The notes under the pieces were generated by a model. That model was not told where the DNA came from, ran no database searches, and saw nothing but the letters and a program-made list of their open reading frames with translations. A stretch of DNA of 64,000 nt, taken from positions 186,001 through 250,000 of the forward strand of contig CAYPNP010000002.1 of NCBI GenBank assembly GCA_964412195.1, written 5' to 3'. Shown here piece after piece: positions 54,201-62,502 of the stretch. Within the stretch, counting starts at the first letter, position 1; every line of letters begins with the position of its first letter. The translations under genes and the position numbers were made by a program. This DNA is from CAYPNP01 sp964412195 (GTDB lineage: Bacteria; Acidobacteriota; JAAYUB01).

Positions 54201-55013
54201 CTTTCGAGTGACGAAGAGCCGGACGCGCACGTTGGGCAAACGGGAGCGGATCAAGGGCATGTCCGCGTTCATGCCGCCGATCTCGATCGTCTCGTCGCCG
54301 CGGAAGAACCCGTCGAGGTACTGGTCCTCCGGCGCAGCGTTGAAGAACTCATAATTCATGTCGTCCGGGAAGTAGGGCCAACGCTCCTTGAACCACTTGT
54401 CGTCGTAGGTGCCGGCCTTCTTCTGGCGCAGCGGCGCCATGAGGTCCAGCTGGAACAAGCCGGCCGGGGCGGGCCGGTCCTGGGGCGAGCCGATCAGCCG
54501 CTGCGGGTCCTCGATGTTGGGCAGGGGGACGCGGGGCCTGCCGTCGGGGCCGGCCACCGGAGTGATGCCCTTCCCCTTGGGGTTGGCAGCAAAGCCCTCT
54601 CCGCCGAAGGCGTTCTCCCAGACCAGCGGGATTTCCCCGAACGGTTCCGCCTCGGAGATCTTCTTCAGCCCGCCGGCGCCGGGCACCCAGTACCGGTCGC
54701 CGAAGACCGTCAGGGCCTTCCGGATGTTGCCGACGCGCAGGCTCACCTGGGCGGCCGGTCGCCGGGTGCCCCGCGGGGCGCAGCAGGCGCCGGCCACCAG
54801 CACCTCGCCGCGCGGCTTGGCCATGCCCTGGTCCAGGATCGGCGTGTCGCCCAGCAGCGACGGGACCGTCTTCCAGAGCTCCTGCTCGGTGAGCAGCCCG
54901 TCCGGCGCCGTCAGGTCGTAGTAGACCATGACCGTGGTCGCCATGTAGATCTTGTCGTGGATCCCAAAGGGTTTGATGAACAGGGAGTGCTCGTTCTTCT
55001 TGAATACTTTCAT
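51279..55013 (-). CDS. DUF2169 / pentapeptide-repeat fusion
   Basis: This 1244-residue protein has an N-terminal DUF2169 domain (residues 1-310; HSLFIKPFGIHDKIYMAT, LLTEQELWKTVPSLLGDTP, VFGDRYWVPG). A long helical, lysine-rich middle follows, including a coiled-coil stretch at about 760-910, and a pentapeptide-repeat C-terminus from about 925 (DLSGLDLQGADFTG). DUF2169 proteins act as accessory factors for VgrG-PAAR loading in type VI systems, as far as is known. The gene starts 6 bases after the first vgrG (55020) and overlaps the next pentapeptide gene by 4 bases. Confidence 0.88.
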   Translation of the reverse strand: MKVFKKNEHSLFIKPFGIHDKIYMATTVMVYYDLTAPDGLLTEQELWKTVPSLLGDTPILDQGMAKPRGEVLVAGACCAPRGTRRPAAQVSLRVGNIRKALTVFGDRYWVPGAGGLKKISEAEPFGEIPLVWENAFGGEGFAANPKGKGITPVAGPDGRPRVPLPNIEDPQRLIGSPQDRPAPAGLFQLDLMAPLRQKKAGTYDDKWFKERWPYFPDDMNYEFFNAAPEDQYLDGFFRGDETIEIGGMNADMPLIRSRLPNVRVRLFVTRKKSLQATPGEDELFIEVPLKIDTLWLFPGTLRGVALFRGTTEILDEEYADVRWIFIASEKPEDPPQTLEHYRDEQIQALNRMVPVVPDVAQDVQQKVQRAMLKFKQVPKMVARAKEKAMGKTPVMPVTPADMVAKAEVIAADGMDNLARLETMARGMHAQWGHLVEINLDQFDAWRARIGKMLDNVRQTAAGLEKAKEKSDQALREMGDQMKANIKPEYLQQMGVDPDDLWPAQKVNPWHDRGFPFVVRCRKALEIDRPALARLKEMGFDNGTMQRSWLGLNSVPESDAPADWGLKAGKGAPPVELPAGLVVPKFQERALVRIRLQTGWPDACGDIARETLVPGSDETPLFLPCADGSPVVCVPTELEAYLVEQEIGEVCSVVALRDPAEKPDKEAAKAIEAAPVFLVALPEEGSTAPGEWDGWARAYPNAKKLHLKKGTSVLDARQNGIDIRDWVLDAIPPQAIGLPAETGEEAAAGAPRAIAIPPMDIKGMIEQAMQEIRAFYQPKFDAVQAECKKIEDQARDAIRKAGKDPDEVFAAAKNAPKKSFAEAGQEMSDELLKQKESVRARGLLTPEAEAKFDEAITQSASMGQRAQAQYEEGMAKLEAGKKELAAGMAKVKARELPDSAKEKFREYGMDPDRMKKRSREEVIAMHEQGETLAWAILSGVDLSGLDLQGADFTGSQCTRTNFAGCRLDGAVFARTICNDSDFTEASLREVRMDSAILAKVKLVRADLRGASLTQCQFNQADLTEANLEGAKLRMVSLDKAKLPKTHFTAVEADLCVIGGDASDADFRGGRFKKCIFRRTKLDRADFSGAALNQTLLTESGGEGVVFQGANLDKGRMGNNCRLAGADFRNIRMKHGCFKDSDLSGAAFGGSVIQASILENCDLQKADFRRVSAKETRFTKSNLEGADLRQLNLMTGSLRKARLVKADLRDANLFAVDFYKSTMGETRLDGANLKLSLLHRRTDLLP

Positions 55014-55019
55014 GTCCGC

Positions 55020-57365
55020 TCACATCAGGTTGATGATGCCCGCGAGGTTTTGGACCTCTCCGCTCAGCTGCACCAGATCTCCGTTCAACATGTTGACCGC
55101 CCCGGACAGGTTGTTGACGTCGCCCTGCAACTGGTTGACGTTTCCGGTCATCTGCTGTAGGTCGCCGTTGACCAGGTTGATGGCCCCTGTCAGGTTCGTC
55201 ACCTCGCCCTGCACATTCTGAACGACTCCATCGATCCGCTGCACTTCGCCGTTGACCTGGTTGATGATCCCCGTCAGGTTCTGGACCTCGCCTTGCATGT
55301 GGTTCACCGTTCCGTTCATCTGCTGGAGGTCTCCCTGCAGAATGTTGGCAGCCCCCGTCAGGTTCACCACATCTCCCCGGAGTTGTTGGATGTCCCCCTC
55401 CACGTCCACCTTCTCGAAGCGCGCGTTCTGGCTGCTCCACTTGAATTCGGTGTGCTCGCCCACCCCGTAGGTCTTCCCGCTCTTCCACTCCAGTTCCGTG
55501 CCTAGGGTGACGTCGATGGCCGAGATGAGCTTGACGTAAGCCTCATTGCCGGCAATGATGACCTGGCTGGTGCCGAGGATGAACTCGAACGATTCCCCCA
55601 GAATCTGGATGTCCGCCTTGGCGCCTATCAGGTGCCACGGGCCGTCGGTGTAGACGTAGATCCCGTCTTCCGTGTGGTGGTGATCCTCGTCCTTCTTGCC
55701 CGTCTCAGTCGGGCTGACGGTCGGCGTAGGAGTGGGGGGCGGCGTGGGCGTCGGGGTAGGCGTCGGCGTGGGAGTCGGCGTCGGCGTGGGCGGGACGGGC
55801 CGCGTCGGCGTCGGCGGGTCGTTGGGCGCGCCCATCCGGAGCCAGGAATTCGCCACCGGCGTCTGCAGCAGGATCCGCTGGCTGCCCTCCCGATCCTCCA
55901 TGGCGATCTTGTTCTTCCCGCCCGTCTGCAGCACCGCCATCGACTGGTTCTCCCCCGTGACCGGGCTCGGCGTCGCCGGATTCGGGACCGCCCCCGCGAT
56001 CACCGGCCGGTCCGGGTCGCCGTCGATGAAGGTCAGCAGCACCTCGGTCCCCTTGTGCAGCGGGAAGTGCATCCCGTGGTCCGAGCCGGCATAGGGCTGC
56101 ATCATCCGCAGCCAGGCGGAGGCCTTGCCGTCCTTGCGGCCGCTCAAATCAAACGGCAGAATGACCTTGTACCGCCCCAGGTCGTCCAGCTCGGCGTACT
56201 GCCCGCTGCCCGAGGCGTCGATCTTCGCGTTCATCGCCCCGTAGAAGCGGGCCTTCTCCGTCACCTGCTCCGGCCGGAATTGCACCGAGGCGGGGATGGC
56301 CGTAAACCGGTTCCGATAGTATGGCTCCTCTTCCCCCGGTCGAAGCGGCACGCCCAGCCCCGCCAGCAGGTACGCCGCCTGGCTGCCCACGTGCTGCAGG
56401 GACACGGTCAGGTACGCCTGGTTGAAGCTGCCCCGGTAGTGGTCCTGCAGCTGGAAGGTGTAGCCCGGCCGGAGGAACGGGATGGCACTCTCGCCGGTGA
56501 ACTGCCGCTCGCGGCAGAGAAGTTCCTGCGCGCGCATGGCCGCCAGCATCTTCCCCTCCTCCGGGGAGAGGAAGTGCTCGCCGTAGAGGTACCACTCCCC
56601 CCGGCCGTCCGGGGAAACCGGGGCCGTGGCCGACAGGTCCAGCGACGGCGTGTCCGGATTGTAGTCCTTGACCAGCAGGCTCTTGGGCAGGAGCCGGCGG
56701 CGGCTCTCGAAGCCCCAAATCACCTCCTCGCGGTGGAAGTGCTCCATGGCCGACAGCGCCCGGTACCGCAGCGTTTCGCCTTCCGGCATCGGCCCGTGGG
56801 CCACCTTCGTATCGGTGAGGATCAGTTTTTCAGCGGCCCCGCCCTGCTCGAAGTAGTAGTAAATCCCGCCCTTTTCCATCAGGCGGGAGACGAAGGCGAG
56901 GTGGCTCTGGCGGTACTGGCAGGCGAACTCCCAGGAGGGGCGGTCCCACTGCAGCCGCTGCTCGAAGTCGTCCGACGTCAGGCCGCCGTCCTTCAGGCAG
57001 GCCTCCACCATCTGGGGCATGGTCTGGTCCAGGAACACCTGGTTGTGGTGGGTCAGCGACAGCCACCACAGCCGCGGCACCAGCACCGCCTGGTAGAGCG
57101 TGTAAACGCCCGCCTGGTGGAGTTGCCGGAACTCGGTCAGGATGCCGTGGAAGGGGACGTCCCCCTCCGTGCGGTGGATCACGAACGTCGCCGGATGGCC
57201 CAGGATCTTCTGGTCGTCCAGATCGGGCTCTTCGGCGGCCAGCTCGACCTCGAACCGGTAGCAGCGGGACAGGCCCTCCTCGCCCCGGAAGCGGACGACG
57301 GCGAACGTGTCCGCGGCCACCGCTTTCGAGAGGAAGGAAAATCGTTTCTCGGGCGGTGCGGCCAT
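55020..57365 (-). CDS. vgrG: VgrG spike protein 1, Gly-heptad tail
   Basis: The 781-residue protein has the VgrG core: a gp27-like base (LSRCYRFEVELAAEEPDLD, VPFHGILTEFRQLHQAG), an OB-fold with YKVILPFDLSGRKDGKASAWLRM, and AGSDHGMHFPLHKGTEVLLTFIDGDPDRPVIAG. A Thr/Pro-rich linker and a short beta-rich part follow, then a 125-residue tail of 18 heptads, each starting with Gly (GDVVNLT, GEVQNLT). It forms the trimeric tip of the type VI needle. No enzymatic toxin domain is present. It starts 82 bases downstream of its own promoter. Confidence 0.93.
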   Translation of the reverse strand: MAAPPEKRFSFLSKAVAADTFAVVRFRGEEGLSRCYRFEVELAAEEPDLDDQKILGHPATFVIHRTEGDVPFHGILTEFRQLHQAGVYTLYQAVLVPRLWWLSLTHHNQVFLDQTMPQMVEACLKDGGLTSDDFEQRLQWDRPSWEFACQYRQSHLAFVSRLMEKGGIYYYFEQGGAAEKLILTDTKVAHGPMPEGETLRYRALSAMEHFHREEVIWGFESRRRLLPKSLLVKDYNPDTPSLDLSATAPVSPDGRGEWYLYGEHFLSPEEGKMLAAMRAQELLCRERQFTGESAIPFLRPGYTFQLQDHYRGSFNQAYLTVSLQHVGSQAAYLLAGLGVPLRPGEEEPYYRNRFTAIPASVQFRPEQVTEKARFYGAMNAKIDASGSGQYAELDDLGRYKVILPFDLSGRKDGKASAWLRMMQPYAGSDHGMHFPLHKGTEVLLTFIDGDPDRPVIAGAVPNPATPSPVTGENQSMAVLQTGGKNKIAMEDREGSQRILLQTPVANSWLRMGAPNDPPTPTRPVPPTPTPTPTPTPTPTPTPPPTPTPTVSPTETGKKDEDHHHTEDGIYVYTDGPWHLIGAKADIQILGESFEFILGTSQVIIAGNEAYVKLISAIDVTLGTELEWKSGKTYGVGEHTEFKWSSQNARFEKVDVEGDIQQLRGDVVNLTGAANILQGDLQQMNGTVNHMQGEVQNLTGIINQVNGEVQRIDGVVQNVQGEVTNLTGAINLVNGDLQQMTGNVNQLQGDVNNLSGAVNMLNGDLVQLSGEVQNLAGIINLM

Positions 57366-57419
57366 GAAAACCCCTAGCGACGGAATCGGATCTTATGCTC
57401 GGATGTTACTGACTCCGAC

Positions 57420-57448
57420 AGTGTAATTTCCTTCGTAGCGGAAGTCAA
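57420..57448 (-). promoter_or_regulatory. Promoter of vgrG 1
   Basis: On the - strand, TTGACT (57448-57443), a 17-base spacer and TACACT (57425-57420). Confidence 0.7.
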
Positions 57449-57537
57449 CGGATCGTCCAACCCGGTTTGAATATGCCCCCCCCATCTGATCTCTGCAGTT
57501 GTCCTACCGCGGAACTCCATCCGACAGAAGCGGCATG

Positions 57538-59925
57538 TCAAATCATTATTTTTTCACCGGCAAGATCCTGCGATAGCGCCATGATCCTGGTTTCATCGGC
57601 GACGGTCTCCGAACGCTGACCGACCCGTCTGACCTCATCTCCAATGTTTCGAGTACTCTCCAGAACTGTATTGGACTCTTGAAGCACATTTGAAGTTCTT
57701 CGCAGGAACATCGTAGACTGCTCCGCTCCCGTGGCCACAAAACGAGAGTTCAGGAGGTTCATCGCCTCGGCAAGAGTGTGTGTCTCCCCTGCCAAGAAGT
57801 ATGAATTGATCGCCATTTTGTTCACTTCAGTAGAAAGATCATGTTGCTGATTCGCCAGGCGTGTGGTCCGCAAAGCCAGGGTGCCCACATTTTCCGCCAG
57901 TGTGTGCACGCTTTTTTCCACGTCCACATGCTCGAAGTGCACCCCCCAGCGATGCGGAGCGAATTTGAATTCGTTCTGCAGATACTTGTTTTTCATCGTG
58001 AGTTTGAACTCGAACTCCACGCCGAGGGTTATGTCCACCGCCGTGACCAGCTTGGAGTGGGTGTAATTGCCGATGAAAGTCTCAATCGCTGCGCCGACCA
58101 CGGTTTCCTCCACGCCGCCGATGACCATTTCGAACTTGTTTCCGCTGATGGTTGTTTTCTCGTTATGGCACTTGAACTCCAGGTCCCCTTCCATCTCCGC
58201 CTTCAGACCGGAGACTTCCGAGGATAGATCGTCCACTTCCTTTTTCAGGCTCTCCATCTCCTTCTGCAGATCGGAGTCATCCGTCGGAGGAGGCGTCTGG
58301 GAAGGAGTCGGGGTGGGGGTCGGGGTGGGCGGCACGGGCCGGGTCGGAGTGGGAGTCGGAGTGGGCGCAACCGGGGGATCGTTCGGCGCGCCGATTCTCA
58401 AGTACACCCCCTGGTTCGGCACGTGGAAGAGGAACCGCTCGCTGCCGGCCTTGTCCTCGATGGCCATCCGGTTGCTGCCGCCCGTCTGCAGCACCGCCAT
58501 GGTCTGGTTGTCCCCGCTGACCGGGCTGGGCGTGGCCGGATTCGGCACCGCGCCGGCGATCACCGGCCGGTCCGGGTCGCCGTCGATGAACGCCAGCAGC
58601 ACCTCGGTGCCCTTGTGCAGGGGGAAGTGCATGCCATGGTCCGAACCGGCGTACGGTTGCATCATCCGCAGCCAGGCCGAAGCCTTGCCGTCCTTCCGGC
58701 CGCTCACGTCGAACGGCAGGATCACCTTGTAGCGGCCCAGCTCGTCCAGCTCCGCGTACTGCCCGCTCGCCGCCGCGTCGACCTTGGCGTTCATGAAGCC
58801 GAAGAACCGGGCCTTCTCCGTCTTCCGCTCCGGCCGGAACTGCACGGATGCGGGGATGGCCGTGAACCGGTTCCGGTAGAAGGGCTCCTCCTCCCCCGGC
58901 GTCAGCGGCACGCCCAGGCCGGCCAGCAGGTACGCCGCCTGGCTCCCTTCGTGCTCCAGCGCCACCGTCAGGTACTGCTGATTGAAGCCGTCCCGGTAGT
59001 GGTCTTGCAATTGAAAGGTGTAACCCGGCCGCAGGAAGGGGATGGCGCTCTCGCCGGTGAACTGTTGTTCCCGGCAGAGCAGCTCCTCCGCCCGGGCCTG
59101 GGCCAGGAGTTGACCCTCCTCCGGCGTCAGGAAGTTCTCGCCGTACAGGTACCACTCTCCCCGGCCGTTGGGGGAAACCGGCGTTCGGGCGGACAGGTCC
59201 AGCGACGGCGTGTTGCAGTTGTAGTCCTTGAGCAGGAGGCTCTGGGGCAGAAGGTGCCGACGGCATTCGAAGCCCCAGATCACCTCCTCGCGGTGGAAGG
59301 TCTCCATGGCCGCCAGGGCGCGGTAGCGCAGCGTCTCGCCCTCCGGCATCGCCGTGTGGGACACCTTCGTGTCGGTGATGATGACCTTCTCGGCCGCCCC
59401 GTCCTGCTCGAAGTAGAAGTAGACGCCTCCGCGCTCCATCCACCGGGAGACGAACGCCAGGTGGCTCTCCCGGTACTGGCAGACGTACTCCCAGGCGGGG
59501 AAAATGTTCTGGAACCGGGACTCGTAGTCATCCGTCGTCAGCCCGCCGTCCTGCAGGCAGGCCTCCACGATCTGCGGCATGGTCTGGTCCAGGAACACCT
59601 GGTTGTGGTGGGTCAGCGACAGCCACCAGAGCCGCGGAACCAGCACCGCTTTGTAGAACGTGAATACGCCCGCCTGGTGCGACTGCCGGAACTCGGCCAG
59701 GATGCCGTGGAAGGGGACGTCCCCCTCCGGCCGGTGGATGACGAACGTGGCCGGCATCCGCAGGATCGATTCGAGATCCAGCGCCGCATCCCGCGCGGCC
59801 AGCTCGACCTCGAACCGGTAGCAGCGCGAGAGCCCCTCCTCTCCCCGGAATCGGACGACGGTGAACGTGTCCGCGGGCGCCGCATTGGAAACAAAGGAGA
59901 ATCTCTTGCCAGGCTGGTCAGTCAT
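57538..59925 (-). CDS. vgrG: VgrG spike protein 2
   Basis: This 795-residue paralogue of VgrG 1 begins at ATG 59925 (GAGG 5 bases upstream). The gp27/OB core is nearly the same, followed by a Pro-Thr linker (PTPTPTRPVPPTP), a coiled coil (LQKEMESLKKEVDDLSSEVSGLKAEM), a beta part, HFEHVDVEKSV and a helical tail (LAENVGTLALRTTRLANQQ to LAGEKIMI). The tail has lost the Gly heptads seen in VgrG 1. No toxin domain is visible. Confidence 0.93.
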   Translation of the reverse strand: MTDQPGKRFSFVSNAAPADTFTVVRFRGEEGLSRCYRFEVELAARDAALDLESILRMPATFVIHRPEGDVPFHGILAEFRQSHQAGVFTFYKAVLVPRLWWLSLTHHNQVFLDQTMPQIVEACLQDGGLTTDDYESRFQNIFPAWEYVCQYRESHLAFVSRWMERGGVYFYFEQDGAAEKVIITDTKVSHTAMPEGETLRYRALAAMETFHREEVIWGFECRRHLLPQSLLLKDYNCNTPSLDLSARTPVSPNGRGEWYLYGENFLTPEEGQLLAQARAEELLCREQQFTGESAIPFLRPGYTFQLQDHYRDGFNQQYLTVALEHEGSQAAYLLAGLGVPLTPGEEEPFYRNRFTAIPASVQFRPERKTEKARFFGFMNAKVDAAASGQYAELDELGRYKVILPFDVSGRKDGKASAWLRMMQPYAGSDHGMHFPLHKGTEVLLAFIDGDPDRPVIAGAVPNPATPSPVSGDNQTMAVLQTGGSNRMAIEDKAGSERFLFHVPNQGVYLRIGAPNDPPVAPTPTPTPTRPVPPTPTPTPTPSQTPPPTDDSDLQKEMESLKKEVDDLSSEVSGLKAEMEGDLEFKCHNEKTTISGNKFEMVIGGVEETVVGAAIETFIGNYTHSKLVTAVDITLGVEFEFKLTMKNKYLQNEFKFAPHRWGVHFEHVDVEKSVHTLAENVGTLALRTTRLANQQHDLSTEVNKMAINSYFLAGETHTLAEAMNLLNSRFVATGAEQSTMFLRRTSNVLQESNTVLESTRNIGDEVRRVGQRSETVADETRIMALSQDLAGEKIMI

Positions 59926-59980
59926 GCAAACCTCGCGAGGGGAGAATAGGAGGCAGTCTATCTGTGGATCCAAGAAGGCA

Positions 59981-60009
59981 AGTGTATTGCCGGATCAATG
60001 CGTTGTCAA
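59981..60009 (-). promoter_or_regulatory. Promoter of vgrG 2
   Basis: On the - strand, TTGACA (60009-60004), a 17-base spacer and TACACT (59986-59981), 56 bases before the start. Confidence 0.7.
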
Positions 60010-60063
60010 TGAAACTGCGTGGGGAACGGTAGAGTGAAGGCGCTGATCGAGGAACTGGCCGAC

Positions 60064-62367
60064 TCAGATCATCGTATTGAGCCCCGCCAATACCGTTGTT
60101 TCCGAAGTGATGTCGGTCCGTGCCGCGATCGTGTTCGTGCTCTCCGCCACCATGCGCAACTCATCCACCTTGGTACTCAAGTCGCTCATGATCGCCTGGG
60201 TGCTCTCGGCGACGGTTCCCAGCCGGCTGGCGGCAAACAAAGTCTCCTCTCCGGTGAGTCTCTCCACTTCTCCATTGACCTCCTCCACCGTAAAGGCCAA
60301 CCTGTTCGTCTGGGCCGCCAGCTCGTGCACCGCAGCGGTCATGTGGGCAGCCTCCCCAGCCATGGTCGTCACGTCACCTGCCAGGGTGCTGGTCTGCCCC
60401 GCCAGGTGGGACACTTCCCCGGCCAGTTTCTTCACCGATCCCTGCACATCCACTTTTTCCACGTGGACACCGTGGCGATCAATGTTGAACTCGAAGGATC
60501 TGTTTTTCCCGCAGGAGTGATTGAACTTCCACTCCATGGCATATCCGACAGTCAAGTCGAGGAACGACACCAGCCGGATGTACGCGTCGTCGCCGCAGAT
60601 GATGGTCTGGTTGGTCCCCAGGACGAATGTGCACACCTCCCCCATCATCTGGATGTTGGCCGAGGCGCCCACGCAGGTCAGCGGCCCGTCGCTGTACACC
60701 GATATCCCGGCCGGCTTCTTGTCGTCCCCCCCATCGTCGTCGGTCGGAGTCGGTGTCGCGGTGGAACTCTCCGACGGCGTCGGAGTGGGCGGCAGGGGCC
60801 GGGTCGGCGTCGGCGTCGGATCGTTCGGTGCCCCCAGCCGGATCCACGAATCCGCCGTCGGCGTCTGCAGCAGGATCCGCTGGCTGCCTTCCTTGTCCTC
60901 CATCGCGATCTTATTTTTACCGCTCGTCTGGAGCATCGCCATGGTCTGGTTCTGTTCCGTCACCGGGCTGGGCGTCGCCGGATTCGGCACCGCCCCGGCG
61001 ATGACCGGCCGGTCCGGGTTCCCGTCGATGAACGCCAGCAGCACCTCCGTCCCCTTGTGCAGCGGGAAGTGCATCCCGTGGTCCGATCCCGCATACGGCG
61101 TCATCATCCGCAGCCAGGCCGAGGCGTTGCCGTCCTTCCGCCCGCTCAGGTCGAAGGGGAGGATCACCTTGTAGCGCCCCAGGTCGTCCAGCTCCGCATA
61201 CTGCCCGCTCCCCGCGGCGTCGACCTTCGCGCTCATCACTCCGTAGAACCGCGACGCCGGCGTCTTCGTCGCCGGCCGGAACTGGACCGACGCAGGGACG
61301 GCCGTGAACTTGTTCCGGTAGTACGGCTCCTCCTCCCCTGGCGCCAGAGGCAGGCCCAATCCCGCCAGCAGGTATGCCGCCTGGCTGCCCTCGTGGCCCA
61401 GCGAAACCGTCAGATACTTCTGGTTCAGGCTCCGGCAGTAATGGTCCTGCAGATCGAAGGTGTATCCCGGCCGGAGGAACGGGACGGCACTTTCTCCGGA
61501 GAACTGCTGTTCCCGGCACTTCAGATCTTCCGCCCGGATTCGGGCCAGCACCCCTCCCTCCTCCGGCGTCAGGAAGTGATCGCCATAGAGATACCAATCG
61601 CCCCGGCCTTTGGGTGAGACTGGAGCCGAGCCGGAAAGATCCAGCGACGGCGTATCCGGGTTGTAGTCTTTCAACAAGACATTCCTGGGCAACCGGCGCC
61701 GCCGGCACTCGAAATTCCAGATCACTTCCTCCCGGTGAAAGTGTTCCATGGCCGCCAAGGCGCGGTAGCGCAGCGTCTCCCCTTCGGGCATCGGGCCGTG
61801 GGACACCTTGGTGTCGGTGAGGACCAGTTTCTCGGCCGTGCCGCCCTGCTCGAAGTAGTAGTACACCCCGCACCGCTCCATCCAGCGGGACACGAAGGCC
61901 AGGTGGCTTTCCCGGTACTGGCACACGTATTCCCAGGCGGGATAGCTCTCCTTCAGCTGCTGCTGGAAATCGTCCGTCGTCAGTCCGCCGTCCTGCAGGC
62001 AGGCTGCCACGACCTGCGGCATCGTCTGGTCCAGAAACACCTGGTTGTGGTGGGTCAGCGAGAGCCACCACAGCCTGGGTGTGAGGATCGCCTTGTAAAA
62101 CGTGTAAACGCCCGCCTGGTGGAGCTGGCGGATTTCGGCCAGGATGCCGTGGAACGGGATGTCCCCCTCGGGCCGGCGGATGGTGAAGGTGGCCGGCCCG
62201 TCGAGGATCGACTCGAGGTCCAGGTCCGCCTCTGCCGACGCCAGGTCGATCTCGAACCGGTAGCAGCGGGACAGTCCCTCCTCTCCCCGGAATCGGACGA
62301 CGGTGAACGTGTCCGCAGGCATCGCGCTCGACACAAAGGAGAATCTCTTTTCAGGCTGGTCGGTCAT
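60064..62367 (-). CDS. vgrG: VgrG spike protein 3
   Basis: The 767-residue paralogue starts at ATG 62367 (GAGG upstream), has the same core and a short Pro-Thr/Ser linker. The tail after HVEKVDVQG has heptads such as GEVSHLA and GDVTTMA for about 10 units, followed by a less regular helix ending VLAGLNTMI. The tail resembles that of VgrG 4 more than those of VgrG 1 or 2. No fused enzyme domain. Confidence 0.93.
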   Translation of the reverse strand: MTDQPEKRFSFVSSAMPADTFTVVRFRGEEGLSRCYRFEIDLASAEADLDLESILDGPATFTIRRPEGDIPFHGILAEIRQLHQAGVYTFYKAILTPRLWWLSLTHHNQVFLDQTMPQVVAACLQDGGLTTDDFQQQLKESYPAWEYVCQYRESHLAFVSRWMERCGVYYYFEQGGTAEKLVLTDTKVSHGPMPEGETLRYRALAAMEHFHREEVIWNFECRRRRLPRNVLLKDYNPDTPSLDLSGSAPVSPKGRGDWYLYGDHFLTPEEGGVLARIRAEDLKCREQQFSGESAVPFLRPGYTFDLQDHYCRSLNQKYLTVSLGHEGSQAAYLLAGLGLPLAPGEEEPYYRNKFTAVPASVQFRPATKTPASRFYGVMSAKVDAAGSGQYAELDDLGRYKVILPFDLSGRKDGNASAWLRMMTPYAGSDHGMHFPLHKGTEVLLAFIDGNPDRPVIAGAVPNPATPSPVTEQNQTMAMLQTSGKNKIAMEDKEGSQRILLQTPTADSWIRLGAPNDPTPTPTRPLPPTPTPSESSTATPTPTDDDGGDDKKPAGISVYSDGPLTCVGASANIQMMGEVCTFVLGTNQTIICGDDAYIRLVSFLDLTVGYAMEWKFNHSCGKNRSFEFNIDRHGVHVEKVDVQGSVKKLAGEVSHLAGQTSTLAGDVTTMAGEAAHMTAAVHELAAQTNRLAFTVEEVNGEVERLTGEETLFAASRLGTVAESTQAIMSDLSTKVDELRMVAESTNTIAARTDITSETTVLAGLNTMI

Positions 62368-62422
62368 GGCCACCTCGCACGCGGGATTGCAATTCTCTCG
62401 ACTGAGGGATCAAAGAAATAAC

Positions 62423-62451
62423 AGTCTATGGCCGGCGGTGCGGGATGTCAA
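62423..62451 (-). promoter_or_regulatory. Promoter of vgrG 3
   Basis: On the - strand, TTGACA (62451-62446), a 17-base spacer and TAGACT (62428-62423), 56 bases before the start. Confidence 0.7.
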
Positions 62452-62502
62452 TGAAGTGGAAGGCGGACGGCGGACAACGACGGGGAAAAGAAAAGCGCCT
62501 GA

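Noticed and set aside
60019..62421. Open frames on the + strand opposite vgrG 2 and 3
   Set aside because: Compositionally biased shadows rich in Arg, His, Val and Leu, with no ribosome sites. They mirror the conserved VgrG sequence in every copy.
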